Positions 1 through 6,488 of a stretch of DNA of 64,000 nt are shown in pieces. Source of the stretch: UBA4416 sp035439445. Its GTDB lineage: Bacteria; Bacteroidota; Bacteroidia; B-17B0; Aurantibacillaceae. Position 1 is the stretch's first letter, and each line of letters starts with the position of its first letter. Position numbers and translations under genes: made by a program. The stretch is from NCBI GenBank assembly GCA_035439445.1, contig DAORKG010000008.1, positions 38,060 through 102,059 of the forward strand, written 5' to 3'. A model generated the notes under the pieces. The model was not told the DNA's origin. It saw only the letters and a program-made list of their open reading frames with translations, and did not search any database.

Positions 1-557
1 ATGCCTATTACCGGATTTAAAGGATTATTGTTAACGTCTGCTACAGGTGCAAAGTTTACATGAATCCCCATTCGCTTGCACTCACGTGCAATTTGTTTTC
101 CCATGTAATAAATCAAGGAATCATTTTTAATAGCTCCCAATGTCATTTGGCGAGGATATTTTGGAGTACTATCTAATCGCATAGCTAAGCCCCACTCTCC
201 ATCAATCGAAATTAAAAGAGGTGTTTTTGCTTTACTTTGGTAATAGTTATTTAGTTTTGCTTCTCTCAAAGGACCACCTTGCATAAAGATTAATCCTCCA
301 ATATTATATTTCTCAACTAATTCTCTGATTTCAGCAACATGCTTCATATCCTTGTTACTATAGGCCGCCACCATAAACAATTGAGCCAAACGTTGGTCTG
401 GATTCAATGAATTAAAAACAGAATCTACCCAATGAGATTGAGCATTTAAAAAAGGTGGGGTAATAGGATTAGAAGATGGTATTTGTTTTTTGGTAACAAA
501 TGCCATAAATGCCAGAATTGAAAAGGCAAATAACGCTTTAAAAAGAAATTTAATCAT
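1..557 (-). CDS. Glycoside hydrolase family 3 protein (beta-N-acetylglucosaminidase type), N-terminal part only
   Basis: The gene starts with ATG at 557 on the minus strand and runs out of the window, so only about 185 N-terminal residues are seen. They begin with a hydrophobic signal segment (MIKFLFKALFAFSILAFMAF), then a GH3 N-terminal domain with LAQLFMVAAYSNKD, IGGLIFMQGG, LLISIDGEWGLAMR and HVNFAPVADVNNNP, the last two being hallmark GH3 strands lining the sugar site. The family (NagZ-like) removes N-acetylglucosamine in peptidoglycan turnover. The catalytic Asp lies beyond the edge. In Bacteroidota such genes are often fused to a C-terminal serine beta-lactamase-like domain, which cannot be tested here. 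The next gene on the same strand is a cell-wall endopeptidase, which fits. Confidence 0.88.
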   Translation of the reverse strand, partial: MIKFLFKALFAFSILAFMAFVTKKQIPSSNPITPPFLNAQSHWVDSVFNSLNPDQRLAQLFMVAAYSNKDMKHVAEIRELVEKYNIGGLIFMQGGPLREAKLNNYYQSKAKTPLLISIDGEWGLAMRLDSTPKYPRQMTLGAIKNDSLIYYMGKQIARECKRMGIHVNFAPVADVNNNPLNPVIG

Positions 558-652
558 GTTGTTAAGTTACAATGATTAGACTCTTTTAAATTTACGAAAA
601 CGGATTGTTTTTAACAGATTGGTTTTGATAGTATAGCGTTAAAGATTGCTAA

Positions 653-1183
653 TTATTTTACCCTACCTGAGCTTACATACGTTTGTTTAAAGTAGGGCTC
701 ATTCATATCACTAATCATCACTCCTTTTTTGGTAGAAGCATGAACAAACTTATGATTTTGAAGATAAACACCAACGTGTGAAATGCTTTTACCATTGGTA
801 TTAAAAAAAACCAGATCTCCTTCTCGTAAATCCGATTCCTTAATCTTCTTTACTTCGTTAACTAAATCTTTGATGTTACTTGAAATTGTTTTTTTATAAA
901 CTGCCAAATAAAGAGCTGCTGTTAAACCCGAACAGTCAATACCTCCTTTATCTTTTCCTCCATATTTATATTTTACGCCATACCAATCATCAATAAATTG
1001 ATATAATTTTTCGTTCTTAATGTCAGATTCGGAAACAGCTAATTTTTCGGCATACTTTTTTTTAATGGAACTGGAAGTTTTATTTGAAGGCTCGGATGTT
1101 TTAGTGGTTGATTGATGGTGTTTACATGAAAATAAGTAAAATAAACAAATACTAAACAATGAATATTTTAAAACAGTTTTCAC
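653..1183 (-). CDS. NlpC/P60 family lipoprotein, putative peptidoglycan endopeptidase
   Basis: This 176-residue protein has a lipoprotein signal (lipobox LFSC, Cys20) and then a charged linker to about residue 58. A compact NlpC/P60 domain fills the rest. The catalytic Cys84 sits in GGIDCSG, His136 in SHVGVYL and the third residue His148 in FVHAST, so all three active-site positions are present. Such enzymes cut D-gamma-glutamyl-diaminopimelate or cross-bridge peptides in peptidoglycan (MepS/Spr type). It would be anchored to a membrane facing the periplasm. The length is typical of stand-alone Spr-like enzymes. The neighbouring GH3 glycosidase on the same strand suggests a shared wall-remodelling role; the exact bond cut cannot be told from sequence. 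Confidence 0.9.
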   Translation of the reverse strand: MKTVLKYSLFSICLFYLFSCKHHQSTTKTSEPSNKTSSSIKKKYAEKLAVSESDIKNEKLYQFIDDWYGVKYKYGGKDKGGIDCSGLTAALYLAVYKKTISSNIKDLVNEVKKIKESDLREGDLVFFNTNGKSISHVGVYLQNHKFVHASTKKGVMISDMNEPYFKQTYVSSGRVK

Positions 1184-1252
1184 TGTAATAAAAATACTGT
1201 TAAACGATTTTTAAAATTAGCTGATCAGAGAATGTTATATACAACAGTTTGT

Positions 1253-1894
1253 TTAAAGCTCTTGGTGCACTTCGCTATAATAATGCTTTGAAAACTTAGT
1301 TATAACACGGTATGCTATATATGCAAAAATAGGAGCTGCTAATACATCATAACTATAATGAACATGTTGAACAACAACTCCTATAGAAACAGCAATGGCT
1401 GAAAGCAAAAACAAAACCTTCATAACCTTATTATTGGCAAAAAAGAAAAACAAGAATAAAGTAGCTGCATGTCCACTAAAAAATAAATCTTTTAAATTCT
1501 CGTTACCTGCATAAAAAGTATGAGTTAAAAAAGCATCCCTCAAAGGAATTATTGCAGTTGGGGGGTCTAAAGGGACAAAAAACAGCGTAATCACTCTTAA
1601 TAAAGTGAGTGAACCATACATCTGAATCAAATGTAAAAAACGATAAGGAGATACAATAGAATAAATTACCCCCACTAAAGCAGTAAGATAGGTAACAAAA
1701 AATATAAAATCAGAAACGTCTCTAGGTTTAATGAAATTTAAAATTGGGTCATAAAACTTATGACCTTGTCGTGTTTCGATGTAAGCTAACAAAGATGCAA
1801 AACCAGTTAAAATAATGCTTACTACGAAAACTGAAATCAAAAAACGATTTCTAAAATGTTTGTCTGTAAAAGCTATTTTCCAATTATACAACAT
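1253..1894 (-). CDS. PAP2-like (sphingomyelin synthase-type) membrane protein
   Basis: This is a 213-residue integral membrane protein with about six hydrophobic segments. It carries the C-terminal PAP2 signature seen in sphingomyelin synthase-like phosphatases: SGHAA at 140-144 (His142) and HYSYDV from His179 with Asp183. These His/His/Asp residues form the phosphotransfer site in the family. The N-terminal PAP2 motif KxxxxxxRP is not evident, as in the PAP2_C subgroup. A lipid phosphate phosphatase or phosphotransferase role is likely, but the substrate is unknown. The start is set by ATG at 1894, and the N-terminus is short and charged before the first membrane segment. Confidence 0.78.
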   Translation of the reverse strand: MLYNWKIAFTDKHFRNRFLISVFVVSIILTGFASLLAYIETRQGHKFYDPILNFIKPRDVSDFIFFVTYLTALVGVIYSIVSPYRFLHLIQMYGSLTLLRVITLFFVPLDPPTAIIPLRDAFLTHTFYAGNENLKDLFFSGHAATLFLFFFFANNKVMKVLFLLSAIAVSIGVVVQHVHYSYDVLAAPIFAYIAYRVITKFSKHYYSEVHQEL

Positions 1895-1965
1895 AGCACA
1901 ATATTACTAAATATTTTAGCTTTATATTCTTTAAAAAATATTAAAAAACAATCGTTTATTAACAA

Positions 1966-1998
1966 AAAAGGCCGAAAAATAATATTTCCGACCTTTTA
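1966..1998 (-). terminator. Intrinsic terminator of the 2020-2871 lipoprotein gene
   Basis: An imperfect hairpin with arms AAAAGGCCGAAAAATA and ATATTTCCGACCTTTT lies just past the stop of the minus-strand gene that ends at 2020. A and T runs on both sides would let it work in either direction. The next minus-strand gene starts at 1894, so the hairpin separates two transcription units. Confidence 0.6.
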
Positions 1999-2019
1999 CA
2001 ACTTTAAAAACTTTAATAT

Positions 2020-2871
2020 CTATGGCAAGGTAATAGCGTATGTGTTACCATTAATTGTAACCGTAGCCTTGTTATCACATACACCATTTCCATAATCTAT
2101 ATATCTTGTTGCTTTTCCGGCAGGAGTATGTTCTAAAACTCCTTGGGTAAAATGACGACGACAACCAGGAGCCATATTTCTAATTAACGGAGAAGTAATA
2201 ACAGATGTAAAAGTATTTCCGCTTGCATTTGTTCCATTAGCATTTCCGGTTATAGAATAAACATCATCAGACCAAGACGGAGTACTTTCTCCTGTGATCC
2301 ATTCTCTTTGGCGATTGCTTTGCCATGAAATTGTACCTCCACCATTTGCCTTAATAATTTGAATATTTGCACTAATGTCATAAACTAAATGATGAGCTGC
2401 ATTATGTCCTTTATTGGTGATTGTTTTAGTACCAATTACTTGGTTATCATCTACAAAATAACTTTGCGGTGTCACAGTAACAACTGTTAAAGAATCTCTA
2501 TATCTTCCTGTGAAAGACATAATTAAAGATCCTCTTCTTTCTCTGCCGTCTAAACATGTACAGTTAGTAGAGCCAAAATTAACCGTAATTGTTCTAACTG
2601 CTGAAAGCGTATCCACCGTTACCGAAGCACAAGGAGCATTTAACAAACCATCTGTATTCTCGGTTCTAAAACTTGAAACAGCATATGATTTCCCTGCTTC
2701 ATCCGAAATGCTAGTCATATCATTTACGGTAGTTGAAGCCAATGATTGATCAGAGGCAGAAGATGTATCTTTGTCAACCTCTTCTTTGTCTCTTTTTCTA
2801 CATGAGGAAAAAATTACTGAACCTACTATAGCTACTAAAGCAAGTCCTAATGTTAATTGTCTCGTTTTCAT
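2020..2871 (-). CDS. Hypothetical secreted lipoprotein
   Basis: This 283-residue protein has a lipoprotein signal peptide (MKTRQLTLGLALVAIVG, lipobox FSSC, Cys24), followed by a highly charged, Ser-rich tether (residues 25-50) typical of surface or periplasmic lipoproteins in Bacteroidota. The rest looks beta-rich (many alternating T/V/I/N stretches) with four Cys residues, among them CTCLDG and APGCRRHF, that could form disulfides. I recognise no family. It has its own terminator downstream and a gap of about 80 bp to the next upstream lipoprotein gene. It may be a cell-surface protein of narrow distribution. Confidence 0.75.
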   Translation of the reverse strand: MKTRQLTLGLALVAIVGSVIFSSCRKRDKEEVDKDTSSASDQSLASTTVNDMTSISDEAGKSYAVSSFRTENTDGLLNAPCASVTVDTLSAVRTITVNFGSTNCTCLDGRERRGSLIMSFTGRYRDSLTVVTVTPQSYFVDDNQVIGTKTITNKGHNAAHHLVYDISANIQIIKANGGGTISWQSNRQREWITGESTPSWSDDVYSITGNANGTNASGNTFTSVITSPLIRNMAPGCRRHFTQGVLEHTPAGKATRYIDYGNGVCDNKATVTINGNTYAITLP

Positions 2872-2952
2872 AAGTTATATTTTTTTGGTTAATTTTTTGC
2901 TTATTTGTATCTAAGACTTATCAAAAAACAAAAGGTTTAATACCATTAAAAA

Positions 2953-3432
2953 TTATTTTATAAAACTTCCACAACCATTATAGGTTTTCCCTTTATATGT
3001 AACTACGACCTTTCTATCTTTACTATCTCCACTTCCAGCATCAACACAGAGTTTATTAATAATATTTATTTCTATAGTTTTATCTCCCTGAGTTTTAAAA
3101 ATAAATCCTTTCTCATCATCCAATCCCTCAAATTTTTGATTTTCGAGAATTAAACTATCTTTTCCATAATCTAACACTAAGCGTAATTTATTGGAATAAA
3201 ATTCCGCAAACCATCCGGGTTCAATTCCGCTAGCCTTAAATACTAATTTTGTTTCTTCTCCATCAGATATTTCTGATAATGTATTGAGTGCATCTACTTT
3301 AGAGGTTGATATTTCAACGGAAGTAACCGTATCTTCTCCGTTTGTTATAGTTTTCTCTCCGTTTGAATTTACCTGCGTACAAGCATATAAACACAAAACT
3401 GTGATTCCTGATAGCAATATTCGTTTATTCAT
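2953..3432 (-). CDS. COG3650-like lipoprotein (EPGW ... YxGCG domain)
   Basis: This is a 159-residue lipoprotein (lipobox LYAC, Cys18). After a polar linker it shows the pattern of COG3650 proteins: GIEPGWFAEFY starting at residue 69, beta strands RLVLDYGKDSLI, and a C-terminal stretch with CVDAGSGDSKDR and KGKTYNGCGSFI whose two Cys could form a disulfide. Members are small periplasmic beta-barrel-like proteins of unknown role, sometimes found next to META/HslJ-like domains. The assignment rests on motif memory and is less sure than the lipoprotein call. The gene is divergent from marC. Confidence 0.68.
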   Translation of the reverse strand: MNKRILLSGITVLCLYACTQVNSNGEKTITNGEDTVTSVEISTSKVDALNTLSEISDGEETKLVFKASGIEPGWFAEFYSNKLRLVLDYGKDSLILENQKFEGLDDEKGFIFKTQGDKTIEINIINKLCVDAGSGDSKDRKVVVTYKGKTYNGCGSFIK

Positions 3433-3488
3433 AGTATAAACTTACAAAATATTTTAGTTGAACTCATTAATAATTTAGCTTAATCATC

Positions 3489-3496
3489 TAACTTTG
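3489..3496 (+). promoter_or_regulatory. Bacteroidota -7 element upstream of marC
   Basis: TAACTTTG matches TAnnTTTG, 17 nt before the marC start codon. I see no TTTG at the usual distance upstream, so only half of the promoter is supported. Confidence 0.4.
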
Positions 3497-3513
3497 CCCA
3501 AAAAACAAATAAT

Positions 3514-4086
3514 ATGGATTTAAGATTTGATATTATAGAAATATTAAAAGTTACAATGGTACTATTTGCGGTAATTGATGTGATTGGTTCAATCCCAGTT
3601 ATTATTAGTTTGAAGCAGAAAACAGGAGGAATTCAAGCCTCAAAGGCCTCATTTGTTTCGTTGGGTATTATGATTATGTTTTTGTTTTTGGGTCAAACTA
3701 TCCTGGATATTATAGGTATTTCAATAGGGGATTTTGCTATTGCCGGTTCTATTTTATTATTTATAGTAGCCTTTGAAATGATTTTAGGCGTTCAAATAGC
3801 TAAAGATGCCATGCCTGCCACCGCATCGGTTGTTCCTTTGGCATTTCCATTAATCGCAGGAACAGGAACTTTAACCACTCTTTTATCAATCAGAGCTGAG
3901 TATAATATCGTATCTATTATTACAGCCATCATTTTTAATGTCATTATTGTATACATTGTGCTCAGAAATTTAGATAAAATAGAGAGAGTATTAGGTAGCG
4001 GTGGTATTGCGATTATAAAAAAGGTATTCGGTATTATTCTTTTAGCTTTAGCAATTAAATTATTTAGAAAATATACTGGGTTGTAA
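3514..4086 (+). CDS. MarC family integral membrane protein
   Basis: This 190-residue protein consists almost wholly of membrane helices (about six). It has the family pattern near the first helix (FAVIDVIGSIPVIISLKQ), a second conserved helix ending in FEMILGV, and VVPLAFPLIAGTGTLTTLL, which corresponds to the conserved PLAxPxxAGPG motif of MarC/UPF0056 proteins (here AGTGT). The family is conserved in inner membranes and its function is not settled; the old link to multiple antibiotic resistance is not well supported. Length is typical. A decayed phosphatase gene follows immediately. Confidence 0.9.
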   Translation: MDLRFDIIEILKVTMVLFAVIDVIGSIPVIISLKQKTGGIQASKASFVSLGIMIMFLFLGQTILDIIGISIGDFAIAGSILLFIVAFEMILGVQIAKDAMPATASVVPLAFPLIAGTGTLTTLLSIRAEYNIVSIITAIIFNVIIVYIVLRNLDKIERVLGSGGIAIIKKVFGIILLALAIKLFRKYTGL

Positions 4087-4090
4087 TTCT

Positions 4091-4252
4091 ATGAATATTC
4101 TTTTTGTTTGTAGAAAAAATCAATGGAAAAGTCCAACTGCGGAGGTTATTTTTAAAAACATAGATGGTATTTCTGCTAATTCAGCATACACAGGTTTTGA
4201 AATGCCTATGGTAACAGAGGAAGTGAAAGGTTCTCGACTTCGCTCGAACTGA
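4091..4252 (+). pseudogene. Truncated low-molecular-weight protein tyrosine phosphatase-like gene
   Basis: The frame starts with ATG four bases after the marC stop and reads MNILFVCRKNQWKSPTAE, clearly the N-terminal P-loop of a small tyrosine phosphatase (family form CxxNxWRSPTAE). Two things mark it as broken. The P-loop arginine of C-x5-R is replaced by Lys13 (Cys7 is kept). The frame also runs into a dispersed palindromic repeat (4230-4253) whose CGCTCGAACTGAC supplies the stop after 53 codons, about half the usual 105-110. SAYT replaces the usual SAGT. The start next to marC suggests it was once co-transcribed with it. Strong case for a pseudogene. Confidence 0.75.
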
Positions 4253-4253
4253 C
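4230..4253. repeat. Dispersed TTCGAG-type palindromic repeat, copy 1
   Basis: A 24-nt unit (start GTTCTCGACTTCGC, end TCGAACTGAC) with imperfect dyad symmetry (TTCTCGA / TCGAACT). It is the exact reverse complement of the unit at 23357-23380. It forms the 3' end of the phosphatase remnant. Confidence 0.8.
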
Positions 4254-4357
4254 AAAATAAAATATTACTAAAAGCAGCAGAGCAAAATTAGGCAAGCGGG
4301 TTTTAAAAACAATTCACGAAAGCAAAAGTTTTAATAATTAACAGTTCTTTTCATAAT

Positions 4358-4406
4358 GTCACTTCGAGTAGTTTTGCCTGTTGTATGCGAACTCCTATCG
4401 AGAAGT
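4358..4406. repeat. Dispersed TTCGAG-type repeat, long form (copy 2)
   Basis: It begins GTCACTTCGAGTAG and ends CTATCGAGAAGT, so the two ends are inverted copies (ACTTCG-AG / CTATCGAGAAGT) around a core of about 24 nt. The same layout recurs at 4497-4546 and 42195-42244. Confidence 0.72.
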
Positions 4407-4433
4407 AGAAATTTATAAAACAAGATCGTGTCC

Positions 4434-4475
4434 GTTCTCGATAAGGCTTTCGGACCTCAAGTCTCTCGAACTGAC
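4434..4475. repeat. Dispersed TTCGAG-type repeat, long form (copy 3)
   Basis: It begins GTTCTCGATAAGG and ends TCTCGAACTGAC, the opposite-sense version of the long form, between copies 2 and 4. The same pairing of a CACTTCGAG unit with a GTTCTCGATA unit is seen at 42195-42307. Confidence 0.7.
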
Positions 4476-4496
4476 TTTAAGTTTCCATCATGACTT

Positions 4497-4546
4497 GTCA
4501 CTTCGAGTAGCATTTGTGGTTCCTTTGCAAATACGTATCGAGAATT
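4497..4546. repeat. Dispersed TTCGAG-type repeat, long form (copy 4)
   Basis: GTCACTTCGAGTAGCATTTG ... CAAATACGTATCGAGAATT: outer arms pair, and an inner ATTTG/CAAAT pair extends the hairpin. It is nearly the same as 42195-42244, which has TACATTTG ... GCAAATGTGTATCGAGAAGT. Confidence 0.75.
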
Positions 4547-4587
4547 GATGAGTTTGATAGTAACAAAACCTTACCTCAAGTAAAAAA

Positions 4588-6369
4588 CTATTGCGCCAAC
4601 TTCTTCGCCTCGTTAATATCCATACGGGCGTCATCTTTAAACGCCGCAACAAAACAATCTTTGTAACCCAATTCTTTTAATTTTAATTGGTGTTTGGTTG
4701 CTTCATCAAACGAAGTAAAATTACCTGATGTATATTTTACCACAGCTCCGGCTTTATAAAACCAAACATCGGTTACGTTAGGGAACTTTGTTTTAGTGTC
4801 TACTTCTTTATCCATACCAGAAAATTGCACTCTAAACACAATACCTGTTTTTGTAGTTTCTGTTTTTGGTTTCTCTACTTCTTTTACTTCTGCAACCGTG
4901 TTTGTTTTTACGGAAGCTGAGCTTGTCGAAGCTTCAATCTCTTTTATTTTTTTTGCAGCATAGGCATCTTTGTTATCCTTTAGGGCATTTGCTTTTTGGT
5001 ATAAATCACTTGCCTCACTGTAATTCTTATTCTTAAAATTCATATCAGCCATGGCAATCAGTTGCTTGTACTTATTTTCTGTTTTGGCAATTTCTGCCTG
5101 CTGTTGTTGTTTTACCAGAGCAATAGAATCGGCAATGGCTTTTTTCCTTACATCCTCTTTTGCTTTTTGTTCGGCTGCTGCTAATGCTTTGTCTTTTGCA
5201 GCTTTTATTTCTGCTGCTTTCACATTTGCTATCGAATCGGCAATGACTTTTTTACGAGCATCCTCTTTTGCTTTTTGTTCGGCAGCTGCATTGGTTTTTT
5301 CGGCAGCTTCGCTTATCTCTTTATCATCAGCTTTAGCCTCATCATCTTTTTTAGTACCTACCTCTGTTGCTTCATCTTTGTCATCCTCCTCTTTATCTTC
5401 CGAACTAGTTTTCGAAATCGTGTAGGTTTCTTTGGCTAAAGGCACTTGATTTTCTATTTCATCGTCATAGTTTTTCTTAATCCCCTCTTGTTCATCTTTA
5501 TATTTCCTAAATGCTCTAAACAAACATGCTGCTAAATAACTTTGCCCTTTTTCAGAGCCTAAAAATTTTTCTTCTTGTGGGTTGGTTAAGTAACCTATCT
5601 CTGTTAACACACTTGGCATCGATGTACGCCACAATACCCAAATACTTTGGCGATGCACTCCTTTATCTACCCTACCCGCTTTGTTTAAATATTGGTCCTG
5701 AATCTTAAGCGCCAAACTCGCACTTTGTATTACATAGCTTGATGTGTAATTACTCATAATAATGTAACTCTCTTCGCTATTAGGGTCAAATCCCTGATAC
5801 TTGGTTTCGTAATTGTCTTCCAATAACATGGCTGAGTTTTCTCGTTGTGCCACTTTCATCTTTCCTTCTTCATTTTTCAACCCCATCACATAAGTTTCTG
5901 AGCCATAAGGTTCTGGATTGGTGGTTTCTACCACTACTATTTTTCCGCGCGAGTTTTTAAATGTTTTTGGGCGCATTTTGCCGGTTTTCTTATCCTTAAC
6001 CATCACGGGCTTTCCAGCAGCATTGCAATGAATGGAAATAAATAAATCGGCATTATTATCGTTGGCAATTTTGGCTCTATCCTCCAACTCCACAAATACA
6101 TCAGTTTTTCTGGTAAAAATCACTTTCACATCTTTCATGTGATCCTCGATCAGTTTCCCAAATTTTAAGGCTACAGCTAAGGCAACTTCCTTTTCTTTAC
6201 AGCTAACTCCGTTACAGCCTGGATCTTTACCGCCATGCCCCGGGTCAATCACAATTACTTTTACCTTTCGCTTAGGATCGTCTTTAGGCGTGTAAAAAGA
6301 ACAAAAAACGGAAACTACAAGAGCTTGTAAAAGCACTAATCCAATAAAAATATTAAGTTTTTTTATCAT
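4588..6369 (-). CDS. N-acetylmuramoyl-L-alanine amidase with C-terminal SPOR-like domain
   Basis: This 593-residue zinc amidase cleaves the amide between N-acetylmuramic acid and L-Ala in peptidoglycan. After a signal anchor (residues 5-25), the Amidase_3 domain shows IDPGHGGKDPG (zinc ligand His45), KEKEVALAVA (Glu61), FISIHCNAAG (His114) and the catalytic-type Glu257 in VLTEIGYLTNPQEE. From about 290 to 500 comes a long Lys/Glu/Ala-rich, probably coiled-coil stretch with an imperfect internal duplication. The C-terminus (about 510-590) resembles a SPOR/peptidoglycan-binding fold (FRVQFSGMDKEVD ... ELGYKDCFVAAFKDD). A dispersed repeat is embedded in frame near residue 480. The gene is divergent from lptD, so it could share regulation with outer-membrane assembly. 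Confidence 0.92.
   Translation of the reverse strand: MIKKLNIFIGLVLLQALVVSVFCSFYTPKDDPKRKVKVIVIDPGHGGKDPGCNGVSCKEKEVALAVALKFGKLIEDHMKDVKVIFTRKTDVFVELEDRAKIANDNNADLFISIHCNAAGKPVMVKDKKTGKMRPKTFKNSRGKIVVVETTNPEPYGSETYVMGLKNEEGKMKVAQRENSAMLLEDNYETKYQGFDPNSEESYIIMSNYTSSYVIQSASLALKIQDQYLNKAGRVDKGVHRQSIWVLWRTSMPSVLTEIGYLTNPQEEKFLGSEKGQSYLAACLFRAFRKYKDEQEGIKKNYDDEIENQVPLAKETYTISKTSSEDKEEDDKDEATEVGTKKDDEAKADDKEISEAAEKTNAAAEQKAKEDARKKVIADSIANVKAAEIKAAKDKALAAAEQKAKEDVRKKAIADSIALVKQQQQAEIAKTENKYKQLIAMADMNFKNKNYSEASDLYQKANALKDNKDAYAAKKIKEIEASTSSASVKTNTVAEVKEVEKPKTETTKTGIVFRVQFSGMDKEVDTKTKFPNVTDVWFYKAGAVVKYTSGNFTSFDEATKHQLKLKELGYKDCFVAAFKDDARMDINEAKKLAQ
4913..4935. repeat. TTCGACAAGCTCAG-type repeat inside the amidase gene
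   Basis: On the minus strand this reads GAAGCTTCGACAAGCTCAGC plus TTC, an imperfect palindrome with GAAGCT/AGCTTC arms. TTCGACAAGCTCAG is the core of a well-known class of dispersed bacterial palindromes. Here it is read through in frame as EASTSSAS, in the linker before the SPOR-like domain. Confidence 0.6.
5113..5300. repeat. Imperfect direct duplication within the amidase coiled-coil region
   Basis: Two blocks about 109 bp apart encode AAEQKAKEDARKKVIADSIA and AAEQKAKEDVRKKAIADSIA, separated by Ala/Lys-rich residues. The protein and DNA similarity shows an internal tandem-type duplication that lengthens the charged linker. Confidence 0.75.
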
Positions 6370-6410
6370 CTTATCTGCAAAAAATAACTACCAATTACAC
6401 GAGTAATTGT

Positions 6411-6418
6411 TAGCTTTG
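6411..6418 (+). promoter_or_regulatory. Possible -7 element of lptD
   Basis: TAGCTTTG fits TAnnTTTG in the divergent amidase-lptD region. No TTTG stands at the expected -33 distance. If it is used, the transcript would start near 6423 and include the codons upstream of the first ATG that complete the signal peptide. Confidence 0.35.
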
Positions 6419-6488
6419 TAAGTTTAGGTAAATTTAGTTCCGACTCGTTATCAATACTGTTAAACATATCTTTTTTTTACTCTTATTA

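Larger units (their letters stand above)
4254..4587. other. Gene-free stretch with three large TTCGAG-type repeats
   Basis: No gene is supported over these 334 bases. A short plus-strand frame at 4261-4341 reads like coding remnant (SSRAKLGKRVLKTIHESK, then stop), but I cannot name it. The rest is occupied by three repeat units at 4358-4406, 4434-4475 and 4497-4546, with no hairpin that looks like a plain terminator of either flanking gene. Confidence 0.6.

Noticed and set aside
1856..2095. Plus-strand open frame of 79 codons
   Set aside because: It overlaps the start of the PAP2-like gene, a terminator and the end of a lipoprotein gene on the other strand; the translation is low-complexity and has no family match.
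5051..5425. Plus-strand open frame of 124 codons opposite the amidase gene
   Set aside because: It is the antisense of the Lys/Ala/Glu-rich linker, which yields a Ser/Ala/Phe-rich artefact.
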